Part shown: piece after piece, positions 49,479 through 60,749 of the stretch | How positions within the stretch are numbered: the stretch's first letter is position 1 | How the letters are laid out: every line of letters begins with the position of its first letter | NCBI GenBank assembly: GCA_910890315.1 | Contig: CAJVGD010000042.1 | Coordinates: 434,001-498,000, forward strand | Source of the DNA: Serendipita indica DSM 11827 | Lineage: Eukaryota; Basidiomycota; Agaricomycetes; Sebacinales; Serendipitaceae | DNA length: 64,000 bases | Reading direction: 5' to 3' | Position numbers and translations under genes: made by a program | The notes under the pieces: generated by a model | Told to the model about the DNA's origin: nothing | The model's database searches: none | The model's input: only the letters and a program-made list of their open reading frames with translations

Positions 49479-52400
49479 ATGCCCCCTCGGAAGAACATTG
49501 TCAAGTCGGGAAACGCTGGGACATCATCAAAAGGCCAGAAGCCGAAACAAGATGATTCTGGATCATCTTCAGCACCATCTGGACCTCCTCCTTTGTTTCC
49601 TCCAGGTTCAAAGACGCCTTTATCATTGCTCTACGAGAGGTGCGGCTACTTCCCCTGTTTTCAACAACTAATGGAACACAGGTGTCAAAAGAATGGGTGG
49701 GATAAACCCGAGGTGCAAACCGTATGTACTATCAAATTGTCAAAGAGTTCTGTCCAGATCTGTCTCATAGTTTCGTCGAGGAGAACAATTCTCAGCCGTG
49801 GTGATCGTTCAGAAGAAGAACCCACGAACATCTGCAAAGGAGACGATCAGACTTGAGCCTCATCCGCCCAAAGAGATGCCCTCCCTCCTCGAAGCCAAGC
49901 ACTGGGCTGCAACCTATGCGCTGTACCGCGTCAGTAATACGTCTGGGTGTGCTATAGGAATCTCAAAATTTTATAGTTTTGCAACAACATTCAGCTTAAT
50001 AGAGTGCTTCCTGCCGGCCCTCGCGGGTATTGGCAAGAACTCGCAGAGGAGCATCGAAAAGCGCCGGAACACTTGAAATGGCAATATGATCCAGATCCAT
50101 TTGCTGCAAAGGCTGCAGTAGAAGAGCGTCAACGAAAAGCGGCTGCCAAGAGGGAAAAGGCAGACGATCCGGATGAGCTAGATCTTGGAAGCTTTGACCG
50201 TGGTGTAGAGGTCAGGATGGGTACCAAGTTGCGTGATGCAGTAGAGAGTGCGGTCAAAAAGGTGGGCCATACGTTTGTTACTCGGCAGCACGCTTATTCT
50301 TTTAGGTCATCCAAGAATTTCCAGAAGTACAAGGATCGGAGGATGTCTCTTTTCTCGAGGATGACGCCTTGATCGGCTCTCTATCTGCTCTCGGCTTCAA
50401 AGCCGGAAGCATCAGAACCACCCTAGAGGCCCTATCGTCAAACTCCGCTTTCACCTCTGCACTTCTGGTCGCATCTCCTCCACTTGAAGCCGCTCTTGAA
50501 TATCTACTCCTTCACACTCCGGAATCTGAGCTCCCCAAGCAGTTTCAGCCGTCCAAAAAGTCCTCCAATCCCTTTGTGTCCTCGGCTCACGCTGGTGGGG
50601 AGAGTCTCCAAAGGCGATGGATGGAAGACAGAGCCGTTAAAGAGGCCGGCTATCCACGTCTAATCGTCAACGAGTGCATTGAAGAATGCCCAGATAACCT
50701 CGACCTCGTTTTCGAACTGTTGACTCATCGACTTCTGGGCCTGTCAAATCCCAGTTTTGTGGACGAATACGACCGGGAACTTTGTAAAGCAGCCAGAAAC
50801 GAAGAACTTGAGGCCATTCAATCGGTCTATCCAGACGTCACATTCAATGAAGCTTTATCAATACTCACTATTCCGATAGAAGGTACTCCCGCAACACTCA
50901 ACATTATATATTCAGCACACCACCCCTATCCTCTTGGATCCCGCATCCCTCCATTTTATGTCACCTCTGACACGTTACCGGCTTACTTGCGCCTCTACTT
51001 TGTGATGCGAATCGCGGAAACTCTGTTTCCGAATGGACAACGCGTGGAAGATGAAGGGATATGCTTTAATGGCGTCGAGGCTGCACTCGTCGCATGGTCT
51101 GAGATCGAAGGGGATACACCACCAAAGCTGGAGGATGTCTTGCGCAATCTAGCGCCACCTCGTAAAGAGCGTGCCACTCGAGACCCTGTACAGACGCTCA
51201 AGGGAAAGCCCAGGCGTGTTGCTCGCACTGGGGCTCGAGATACCAGAAGTGACGAGGTAGTGTTGAAAGAGTTCACAGAACTCAAGCGTAGACCAGCATA
51301 TCAAGAGATGGAAACGCAGCGTAAGCGACTTCCTGCTTGGGAGTTTAAGAACGAGTTGGTGGAGACGATTAGAAAGAACCAAGTGACAATCGTAGTCGGG
51401 GAGACGGGTAAGTGAGTAGTTTGGGAAGTGCTTTGCTCATCACGTTTAGGGTGCGGAAAGACGACGCAATGTGAGAAATCTCCCGGTTTACGAAGGATCT
51501 GCTGAAAAATTCCAGTGCCGCAATTTATTCTCGACGAAGAAATAGAGTCCAAGCGGGGATCCTCAGCGTCTATTATCATAACACAACCACGACGAGTCTC
51601 GGTTCTCGGCGTCTCGTCCAGAGTATCTACCGAACGTACTGACGATGGATCGGTTGGATATGCCATTCGAGGCGAGAGCAGAGTTCGACCTTCTACAAAA
51701 CTTCTCTTTTGCACTACTGGTGTGCTCCTGCGTCGTCTCGCAGGAGAGGACGACCTGGAGAATGTAACACATGTTGTGGTTGACGAAGTGCGTACTATCT
51801 CTTTCATCTGCCTTTTATCGCATGTTCTGTACTCACGAAACCTAGGTTCATGAGCGCTCGGTGGATAGCGATTTTCTTCTGTTGGAGCTCCGTGAGATGA
51901 TAAAGGCGAACAAGTCGCTCAAAGTCGTTCTCATGAGTGCGACAATCAACCAGAAGACTTTCTCAGCCTATTTCGATAATGCACCCGTGATCGAAATTCC
52001 TGGTAGGACATACCCAGTGACGGATGGTAAGTACAGAAATGGAACATGTCCCATTTCTTACGACTTTGATTCAAGTATATCTGGAGGAAATTCTCCCACT
52101 TGTCAACTATCAGCCTCAGCCGGTGCGCGGAGGGGAGAGGTTCACAGCAGAACAATCTCAGTCCTTCCGAAGCTTCTTCGAGACCGCGGGTATAGATCAA
52201 GAAACCATCAAATCGCTAGAGATGCTCAAGAAAGCCGATAGGATTGACTACCAGGTGAGGGAAGTCTTCTGGCATTCTCTTCGCCGACTCCAAGGATCGA
52301 TAGCTGGTGACAGCGATTGTCAAACACATTCTCCGCCAAAATGAAAAGGGAGCAATTTTAATTTTCATGCCTGGTGTACAAGAAATTCGACAATGCATAG

Positions 52401-54214
52401 AGGCATTGGGAAGCAATTCACTTGGCCGCGCTACTATCCTGCCGCTTCATGCCAACCTTACAAGTGATGAACAACGGAGAGTCTTTGCCCCGACTCCGAA
52501 TAGGAAGATCGTTGTCGCGACCAATGTTGCAGAGGTAATTCCTTCTTAAACAATCCAACGAAGCTGAGTCCCCTACAGACGAGTATCACTATCGACGATG
52601 TGATCTATGTAATCGACGGTGGGAAGGTCAAGGAGAATGAGTATGATCCAGAGACAGGGCTTGCTCGATTGGAAGAGACTTTGGTGACACGAGCATCGGC
52701 GAATCAACGGCGTGGACGAGCTGGGAGAGTGCAGGCAGGAACTTGCTATAAGCTATTCACAAAGCGAGACTGGGACAATATGCGCAAATTTCCAGTTCCA
52801 GAGATGCAAAGGGTACCTTTGGACAGTCTCTTGCTTCAGATCAAAGTGACGAGGTCAGAAGAAGACCCCAAAGTAAGTTACATTCTACACAGAAGCTAGG
52901 TCAATATCTGACGAAGTCTAGCAATACCTGTCACGGTCAATCGACCCACCCAAGCTTCAGGCAATGGATTCGGCTTGGGCCGCTCTGGAAGAGCTTGGTG
53001 CAGTCGATCCAGATGGCAACATACTTTCCCTCGGTCGATATATGGTGCGCACTAGTACTCGTTTAACCTCACACCTAACAAACCGAGCTCTCTAGTCAAT
53101 GCTCCGGTCGATCTTCGTCTCGGGAAGATGATGATACTCGGGACATTGTTCGGATGCCTATCCACTGCGTTGACAATAGTGGCTTGTCTCTCTTCCAAGC
53201 CACTCTTCGTATCACCCATGGATAAGAGGGAGGAGGCCAACAAGTGCGCTTCGCTGTTAACCCGGAGCTTTGGCTCATTTCACATAGGGCGCGCGCAAAA
53301 TTCTCAACAGAGAATAGCGACATACTCACAAACGTGAACGCGTTTAATGAATGTCTTATGGAACGTGGTAGGAAAAAGGGAGGAATTTCAAGCTTTTGTG
53401 AAGAGGTCTGTCCTACAGTCATGCACACCCTAGAGACTAACGACCGTTCAGAACTTTATCTCTTATTCTACCTTCCGAGACATTGTATCTCTTCGCGCAG
53501 AATTTGCTTCTGCTCTCAGCGACATCGGTTTTATACCCTTTGGGATCGATCCCTCCGATCCGCGACTCAATGTCAACGAGTCAAATACAAACTTGGTGAA
53601 AGCCATTATTGTTGGTGGTCTCTGGCCACGCATATCCAAGGTCGTCCTTCCCAAGGCTGTATTTGAGCGTGTCGCAGCTGGATCGACGCAAAAGGAGCAT
53701 CAAGCCAAGGAAGTCAAGTACTTTACACAGGAGGGCAGAGCCTTTATTCATCCATCCTCAACTCTGTTCTCGCAAACGACATATAAAAGTCGCTTCCTGA
53801 CATACTTTACCAAAGTGGAGACCAGTAAAATCTTTCTCCGAGATGTCACAGAGGCAAGTGGGATTGACTTTTTTTACCCTGAGAGATAACTCGGTTGGTA
53901 GGTCCCACTCTATGGTCTTTTGCTGTTCGGGGGCGTGGTGCGAATCAAACATATTGGGGGTGGAATCAATGTCGGATCAGATTGGCTGCATCTCAAGGCA
54001 TCGCCGAGGATAGGAGTTTTGATCAATCAATTACGGTTTGTTATTCTACTTTTATTCCTACTCCGCTCATCAAGATTGCAGGAGGCTTTTAGATGCCCAA
54101 ATGGGGAAGGCGATAGATGATGCTGCGTTATCAGCTGTCTCCAGTGATAACCCGATTGTAGACGTGATGTTGTCCCTCCTCAACCGGGATGGGCTAGATC
54201 CAGACGCACTTTGA
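49479..54214 (+). CDS. DEAH/DEVH-box RNA helicase with UBA-like and RWD domains, DHX57 type
   Basis: Order of parts: a basic N-terminus (MPPRKNIVKSG), a segment VVIVQKKNPRTSAK...EPHPP, a UBA-like helix bundle (ALIGSLSALGFKAGSIRTTL), an RWD domain (about 50770-51010; NEELEAIQSVYPD), then the helicase core. Motif I is split over introns (VVGETG|CGKTTQ). Motif II is DEVH (VVVDE|VHERSVDSDF), motif III SAT, then TNVAE|TSITIDD and QRRGRAGR (motif VI). A ratchet and OB region follow (LFVSPMDKREEANKARAKF, VRIKHIGGGINVGSDWLHLK). Yeast YLR419W and human DHX57 share this build; the substrate RNA is unsettled. Near 53100 the exon after GRYM needs one more C to read SMLPVDLRLGK; either one base is lost or an atypical donor is used. 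Its stop is 17 bp from that of UTP13. Confidence 0.85.
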
Positions 54215-54231
54215 AAGCTCATAGAGTGCTA

Positions 54232-57218
54232 TCAATAGACGTCAATCTCCATCCCTTCATCCTCCAATCCTACAGGATCCATCTCGCGAAGTAGAAAGTC
54301 GAGGACGTAGCTATCTTGAACAAGCCGATCCGTCCTCGCGAGATGTCGTTCCGTATACGGGATCAGTGCATCGATCACATCCCGCAAGCTCTCGGCCTCT
54401 GCTGCGCGCTTGGAAAGTTGTTCGTTTCCTTGACCATGCGCCTCGTCGTCAGCCTTGGCCAGATTGGGCCCGAATGCGGCTTGGATGTCAGATGCAGGTC
54501 GAAGTTTGACTATGGCATGCAGTACGACCTGTGCCATGGCGGATGTCCGTGCCGTCGCGTTCCAGTCACGTATATGTCGAAGCAATTTCGCAAGCTCAAC
54601 GAGGGGCAATGTACGGATCACCTCGTCGACGTCGGTAGACCCAGTGACATTTGTTGCGACAGGTACCTCGCGCAATTCTCCAGTTACATCGTCTGTATAT
54701 GTGGCGACATCTCTTGAGGCATAGACGGTTTTGAACAGTTCGTAGAGTCTGCGTGGCTGGTTGGTTGAGATGGAAAGGAATATGGCGCTTTTGTAGTCTT
54801 TGCTGATGATATGTTGGTTCAGCTGCATCATTCTACGAGGAGATTAGACTCTGCATTTGAAGCAGTTTGGACAAACATTTCGTGCGCCTTCTCCTTTTCT
54901 GCTGCCGCTTGTTCCTTCTCGATTTCGGTGGAATCCTCCCAAAATGTTACTACCGAGTCTGCAGCGGCGGTAATCACAGTTTTCTCATCTCGCGTGACCG
55001 CCAGCGCCCACACCTTGACGTAGTTAGTCAGCTACAGTCTGTAGGATGATCCGTACCTTGTCTTCATGATTATCCATCGTGGTGACGCATGTTTCTTTAG
55101 GGATGTTCCAGAGCTTGAGCAATCCATCAGACGCAGTTGTGAGCAACTGTTGCCCTTGGTTGACGAAGTTGACCCGTAGAACAGAGTTTGTATGTCCTTC
55201 AAATGTCTACAGTGACATCACTACCGGCACGTCTGCGAACGGAATCGGCGTACCTTCACGCAAGAAAAATCTTCCAGGGTCCAGAGCTTGACAGACTTGT
55301 CTCCACTCGCAGTTGCGATAACTTTCTCGAAGCTGGAAAACTTGACATTCCAAATACCTCTCTTGTGACCGCGTAATGTCCCAACGTGCTTCAAAGATGC
55401 TCTTGATTTTGCCAAGTTAATCTCAAAGATTTTAGCCGTCTTATCTTGTGACCCAGTTGCGAGAAGTTTGTCATTTGGTGAAATATCGATCGAATTGACG
55501 TCCTTGTCGTGCGCTTTTTGGGTTACCAATGATGACAACTTTCGAGGCTGCTCGCCCTTGACAACTAGGTCCACATCGGACAGATCCCATAGTTTGATAG
55601 TCCTGTCTTGACTCCCTGTGACGATAAACCTCGAAGATGTCGTCGAGGATTTGAACATAGAGACCGCGCCAACGCTCTCTGAGTGGCCTTCTCCAATACC
55701 AATGCAGTCCCAACGATCATCGATTCCTTTTATAGGTGCCCATATGCGAAGAAATGTGTCCTTGCTGACACTTGCAAGGAGTCGGCCATCTACCGAGCTG
55801 TCCAAAGCAAGGATTGTGTCCAAATGTCCAGCGAGGAGGGAGCAATTTATTCCATGCTCGGAAGATGTTGGATAGATGCGAAGGAGGGATGAGTTGGTGG
55901 CTAAGGCGAGATGTGTATCTTGCAAGGTATTTGAAGACAGGAGAGCTGCGTCAACAATTTCGTCATTAAATCCAATAAGATGGCGCGATATTTTGAGAGA
56001 TTGAAGAGAGTGGAATGTGATATTTTGATCTGCATGAAGGCTGACGATCGTCGAGGCGGACTGACAATATCTGAAAGGCTTGAGCGTTACATTTAAACTA
56101 GTCAGTAGGACTCACTGAGCCTCTTGGATGCTTTGTATTTCCTGGCTGTCCTTCGAGAAGCTCCTGCGGCAAACCTAGACTTACAAGCCGTTTGGCCTGG
56201 AGTGCATCCCAAATGTGGACGTGCCCTTCTCTCCTGCAATATAAAATAGCAAAGAATTCGAACTTGCCATTTCTAAGAGGGGGGCTGTCGGCTCTACCAC
56301 ACCAAGGGATTCGACTGCTTCCGAGACTGGGATAGTTTTGACAAGTGCAGGTGTGGCCATTTTCTTCCCTTCCTTCCCGCCCAAATTCACGAGCTCATCC
56401 ATCTTCCACACCAGAACCACTGAATCTCTTCCAGCGGTGAGTAGAGTATTACCATCCTTCGAAAACGCAAGGCCGCGAGGTACGGAGACATGTCCATCGA
56501 GGATCATTATTGGTTTTGTGATTCCGGATCGGATATTAGACTGCGCCAGATCGAACAATCGGATGCGAGTGTCGACTGAGCCGGTAGCAAGGATCACTCG
56601 AGGCGCCCCTTGTGATCCTGGATAGACATAAAAGCAAAGGCAGCTGATAACGCCTCCGTGACCCTTGAATGCATGCGTTGCATATCCCCTGCGAAGGTCC
56701 CATACCTTCACCACACCGTCTGCTGATCCCGTGGCAAGGAAGGACGAGGTTGCGTCAATTACAGCGACATGAACCGGTGCGTCATGAGCCTTTGGTATAT
56801 GACGAGAAGGTTGGATGGGCTTGATCGACACGTCGTCGTATAGCGAAGGCATAGGGTATATCCTAATGGAAAGCGAGGCCGTAATGACGACCAAGTCCGT
56901 CTCTGAAGGCGAAAGGGCCATGGCAGTGACATTAGTCGTGTCCTTGGGCCAAATGTGAGTTTGCTGTTGCAAAAGCGGTGGAGGCTCACGTTAAAAAAGC
57001 GGCAGACCAGTTGTCCTGACTCTACATTCGTCAAGAGAGCCTCTTCTCCTAGACAAGTAACGATTCTTTTCGCATCTCGCGTCACAACGATGGGGCCCGA
57101 CGTGTGTAGAGGCCGTATTTCGCGAGCTTTGCGGTAGCTAGCCAATATGAAGCTCTTCGAACTATATGCTTATCTATAAATTCACCTACGAGCTGCTCAG
57201 GTATCCGTCTTGATTCAT
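54232..57218 (-). CDS. UTP13: UTP13, WD40 subunit of the UtpB complex of the small-subunit processome
   Basis: A short first exon (57218 down; MNQDGYLSSS) is joined in phase 2 to YRKAREIRPLHTSGPIVV, the family start. About 11-12 WD40 units make two propellers (for example SADGVVKVWDLRRGY, TAGRDSVVLVWKMDE, VSKDTFLRIWAP, TGSQDRTIKLWDLSD, ATASGDKSVKLWTLED). The C-terminal helical Utp13 domain (HIISKDYKSAIFLSIS, LPLVELAKLLRHIRDWNA) ends GMEIDVY. The protein works in the nucleolus with Pwp2, Utp1/6/12/18/21 on U3-dependent cleavage of pre-rRNA. Its start is 80 bp from that of the RdRP gene, on opposite strands. Confidence 0.92.
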
Positions 57219-57298
57219 CTGGGCTGCCTCTGACGGCCTGATGGGTATGGTAAAGATCCAAATCAGCCTTAGCTTAGCGACCTACCACGACGGCTTCG
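57219..57298. promoter_or_regulatory. Compact bidirectional promoter, UTP13 / RdRP
   Basis: Only 80 bp separate the two start codons. The stretch must carry both 5' UTRs or the transcripts overlap. No TATA box is seen. Each gene has a very short first coding exon (about 29 nt for UTP13, 24 nt for RdRP), so alternative upstream starts would need other exons. Confidence 0.65.
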
Positions 57299-60200
57299 AT
57301 GGCGAGTTCTCCGTCTCGCAAGGTAGGGTATACATTTTTACACATATAGCTATACAATATAATGGTTATTTAGCGCTCTTGCGATGATAGCCTTGAGCAA
57401 GCTCAGATCAAGCGTCCGCGCAGACTTGATGCCACTCTCGGCCTGACGCCTGAAACTCCTCCACCTCTCGTACTTTTAGATGTACCCCACCTGCAGCATA
57501 TATGGGACGACATGTCCCATGGTACATTATTTGAGCTCGCCAGGCTCGCCATCATGCACCAAATCGACTTGTCAAGGATCCCTGAGGGACGACTAAAACC
57601 TCTGATAGGGAGCAATTCGGCGACTGTCAACAATATATGGGATGTACTTGGCATCAATCCATCTCGCGTTCTCTGTGCTACGGCCGCACAAGTTCTTGAC
57701 TGGGAGGCGGCCGCGCATATCCAAGGAGACGGTTCAACATTGGAAACTTCAGACGAAATAGATCCTCCCAGAGCCAAGAGTGGAAGGGTCGCCTTCACCG
57801 CGTCACTTCCCATGTCCGCGATCACTACTCGAGGTTCAACGCATCCTGTCGAAGCTCCCATCACCCTTCACTTACCAAAGGTTGGACCATCTTGCTTATT
57901 CACCCGCGTATTCGGCTCTCATAGATTTCTGCGAGTGAAAGTTGTCGATCGTATCAAACTCAGGGACCGTGACTGCGAAGCCCTGTGGGAGATGGCGCTA
58001 CGGCCGATTTCGTTATTGGGAAGAGTATATCTTCCACTAGTGGAGAAAAATGACACCATTTGGTACTATATGGAGGGCTTAGATCGCCTTGGGAAGCATG
58101 CCGAAACCTTACATCGTGGCAGACGGGGTAGCTACGGTTTAGGAAGGATTATTCCTAATTCTGTAGCGCTAATTGGGTGGTGGACGCCTTTCTCCTTCAA
58201 CAAGGAGCAACCTATATGCAAGTTAGCCACAAGACTGCATCTCGGAGTGAGTGATACTAGCCCTGGGCCGTTGGTGGAGATGATATATGTCGAGGACGAC
58301 ATAAAAAGAGATGGATACGTCTTCACCGACGGTTCGGGTGAGGTATCTGGGCCTTTACTCCGCAGATTTAGAGCAAAATGTCCACAAGCTCGAAACGAGG
58401 CCTCTGCCTATCAAATCAGAATCAGTACAGCCAAAGGCATCGTTCAAGTTGCAGAGAGCCCTGATGTGCACCGTCCACCGCAGTGGATGAAGGTCACTCG
58501 GTCAATGATCAAAGCAAAGCACGGGGAGGGGAAACTACCCCGAGATGGACCTCTACTCCTCAATGGTTTCCGGATCCTAGACGCAGCCCACTTTGTTGTC
58601 TGCATCGTCCAAGATGCTTCATGGCGATATCCAGCTCAGCTATCAAAACAATTGATCCCCATCCTTCATCATCAAGGCGTACCGGTAGAAATGTTAGCGA
58701 CTTTCCTGGAAAAGGACATATCAGAGACTATGCTTTCCCTAAAACTTCAGCCACCACCAAGAGCGGGTGAGTCACCGGCAGCAGTTTTGGGACTCGCAAA
58801 AGCGGTGCAACGTCACGGAAATCTTATTCACCGAGCCCTTATGGACGACCCATATGGTCGTCGTCCCAGTCACAGAATGAAGTCGATTGAGAGCGACGAA
58901 CCGTGGACTTTGGAGGACATCCTTCCAAGTGAGGACGAGGAAGGAGAGGGTACAGTGTATTCATATGCGAACTCCGTCCTCTACGAAGTCCAGCAACTCT
59001 ATCTTGCCATCATTGTGGGCTTCAACATTTCTTCATCCAACTACTTTCTACAATGCTGGAAAAGGCTCCTCAAGCGCGCATTAAGGAAGAGCTCCATCGA
59101 TTTCAGGATCTCATTCAGCAGTTCAGCATATTGCATGCTTGTACCAGGTAAGATCACAACTCTTCTCAATAATCAAGAGCTCATCGTGTCTCAGATTTCT
59201 CGGGTCAATTACCCGAAGGTTACATCTCGTTCACACCTCCAGAGATAGTTTATGATGGCGACAATCGAGCCGTTGATTTCACGAAGGGAGAAGTTCTGGT
59301 TAGTAATAAGTTCTCCAACGACTTTTCTAACTCTACGATAGATAGGCAGGCATCCTGCCCTTCTACCGACTGACATCCAGAAGGTTCGACTAGCAAATAT
59401 CACTAGCCTGAAACAGAAACGAGGTCTCATCATCTGCTCAACACAAGGCTCTCGGCCCTTGGCCGATCTGCTCTCTGGTGGAGGTAAGACGCATCCCCAT
59501 TACTTGACAACGTGTATTAACAATTTCATAATAGATTATGACGGTGGTAAGATGGCCAAGCTGCACGAAAACTTATCGTTAATACTGTTAGACGAGGCAA
59601 TCATCATCTGGGATCGAAACGTCGTCAACGCATTTCAGAATGCTGACACGCAGCTTTCTTTCAAGCCAGCCGAGGTGGATGCGAGCTTCGTTAAAGATTC
59701 ACAAACGATCCAAGACCTATGCCACAAGATTGAATCCATGAGCGAGGACCAAGAACGGGCAACGATTGCAGAACACTTTCTGGAATCACTCAAAATGCCT
59801 CTGATCCACGGAATCTGTGAGTACCAACGCCATGAATAGCCGGCGAAGAACAAATTTGTAGACAATTCGTACTACCTCAAGGCTATTGACAAGTTTGGTT
59901 TCGACTCCTTAGACGCACGGATACTCGCCCACAAGTCAGCGTTTCCTCTGTACAAAAACAGACTACTTACCTGATTCAGGTCAAACATGCTGCTTGATGC
60001 CCCTAAAACGTCGATGCGCTTATTGGAGGAAGTTAAATCCGCCGATGAAAAGAAATACGGGATACTGCCCAGGCCGTATTGGAAGAGGAGGCTCGACTCT
60101 TATAAAAAATCCGGAGAACATTGGGATGACGGGCCTCTTCCAACCGCTCAAAACAACCCGCTTGACATCTTGCACGACAGAGGTCACGCGTTTGCAGAAG

Positions 60201-60690
60201 AAGAGCACCGTAGAGTATACGGTCCAGCGACCAGCTGCAAATTGACACGGTTCAACACAAGAAATTGCTCCAACCGTGGCAAAAAGCAGAGCAGTGGGCG
60301 AGGGGGGATCCAGATCGAGAACGCGAATTGGACGTCATCAGGAACGTTGTCAATGAATACACAGCGGAATTTACAAAGCTCCCATCGATGAAAACGGACT
60401 ACAAGGCCTATCAAGCGAAGCTCTTCGATCTCGCACGACGATTTGCGACCAGCCCCACGGAGAGTGAGGTCCCTCAGTTGATGGGAATAACCGACGATGG
60501 GGTTCAAAAGGCTAAGGCGTCACTTGCATACAAACAAGATTGCCAATACATTCGTGGTGGCTCGACAAGCGGCTTTCCTTGGAAGGTTGCATCTCTTATC
60601 CTCCTGAGTATCCTTGCCGAGGGATCCTCCGTCAAGATATCCTTCCCTCGCCTCGCTCGCCTCACACCACACTCTTCCTTTGTATCATAA
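57299..60690 (+). CDS. Cellular RNA-dependent RNA polymerase of the QDE-1/RrpA family (RNA silencing)
   Basis: Nine exons give 1005 residues: 57299-57322, 57374-59147, 59195-59298, 59342-59483, 59535-59546, 59592-59816, 59862-59934, 59980-60214, 60262-60690; every joint keeps phase. The N-terminal half (KVVDRIKLRDRDCEALW, YVFTDGSGEVS) is the RdRP neck and first barrel. The catalytic barrel has VLIGRHPALLPTDIQKVRLA and, at residues 682-686, DYDGD followed by EAIIIWD, the DxDGD triad of two-barrel polymerases. The C-terminus ends ARLTPHSSFVS. The enzyme makes double-stranded RNA from aberrant transcripts and feeds Dicer/Argonaute silencing (quelling). Read without splicing, the triad looks broken (DYDGG); with the predicted introns it is intact. 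The extent of the last exon is less sure. Confidence 0.88.
59535..59546 (+). other. Predicted 12-nt microexon coding the RdRP catalytic loop
   Basis: Flanked by GT-AG introns 59484-59534 (gtaaga...aatag, 51 nt) and 59547-59591 (gtaaga...gttag, 45 nt). The exon supplies two bases of the first Asp codon, Tyr, Asp, Gly and the first base of the third Asp. Both introns are multiples of three and have no in-frame stop. Confidence 0.7.
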
Positions 60691-60749
60691 CCCCCATCAA
60701 GCGCTGTATAAATTTACAAGAATAACGTACAAATCTGATGTTACATGGC

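Noticed and set aside
53215-53300. Apparent frameshift in the helicase at EEANK
   Set aside because: Explained by an intron (gtgcgc...catag) that joins NK to ARAKFSTENS in phase.
59535-59560. Apparent loss of the third catalytic Asp (DYDGG) in the RdRP
   Set aside because: A GT-AG intron with a gtaaga donor starts inside that codon; splicing restores DYDGDE in phase.
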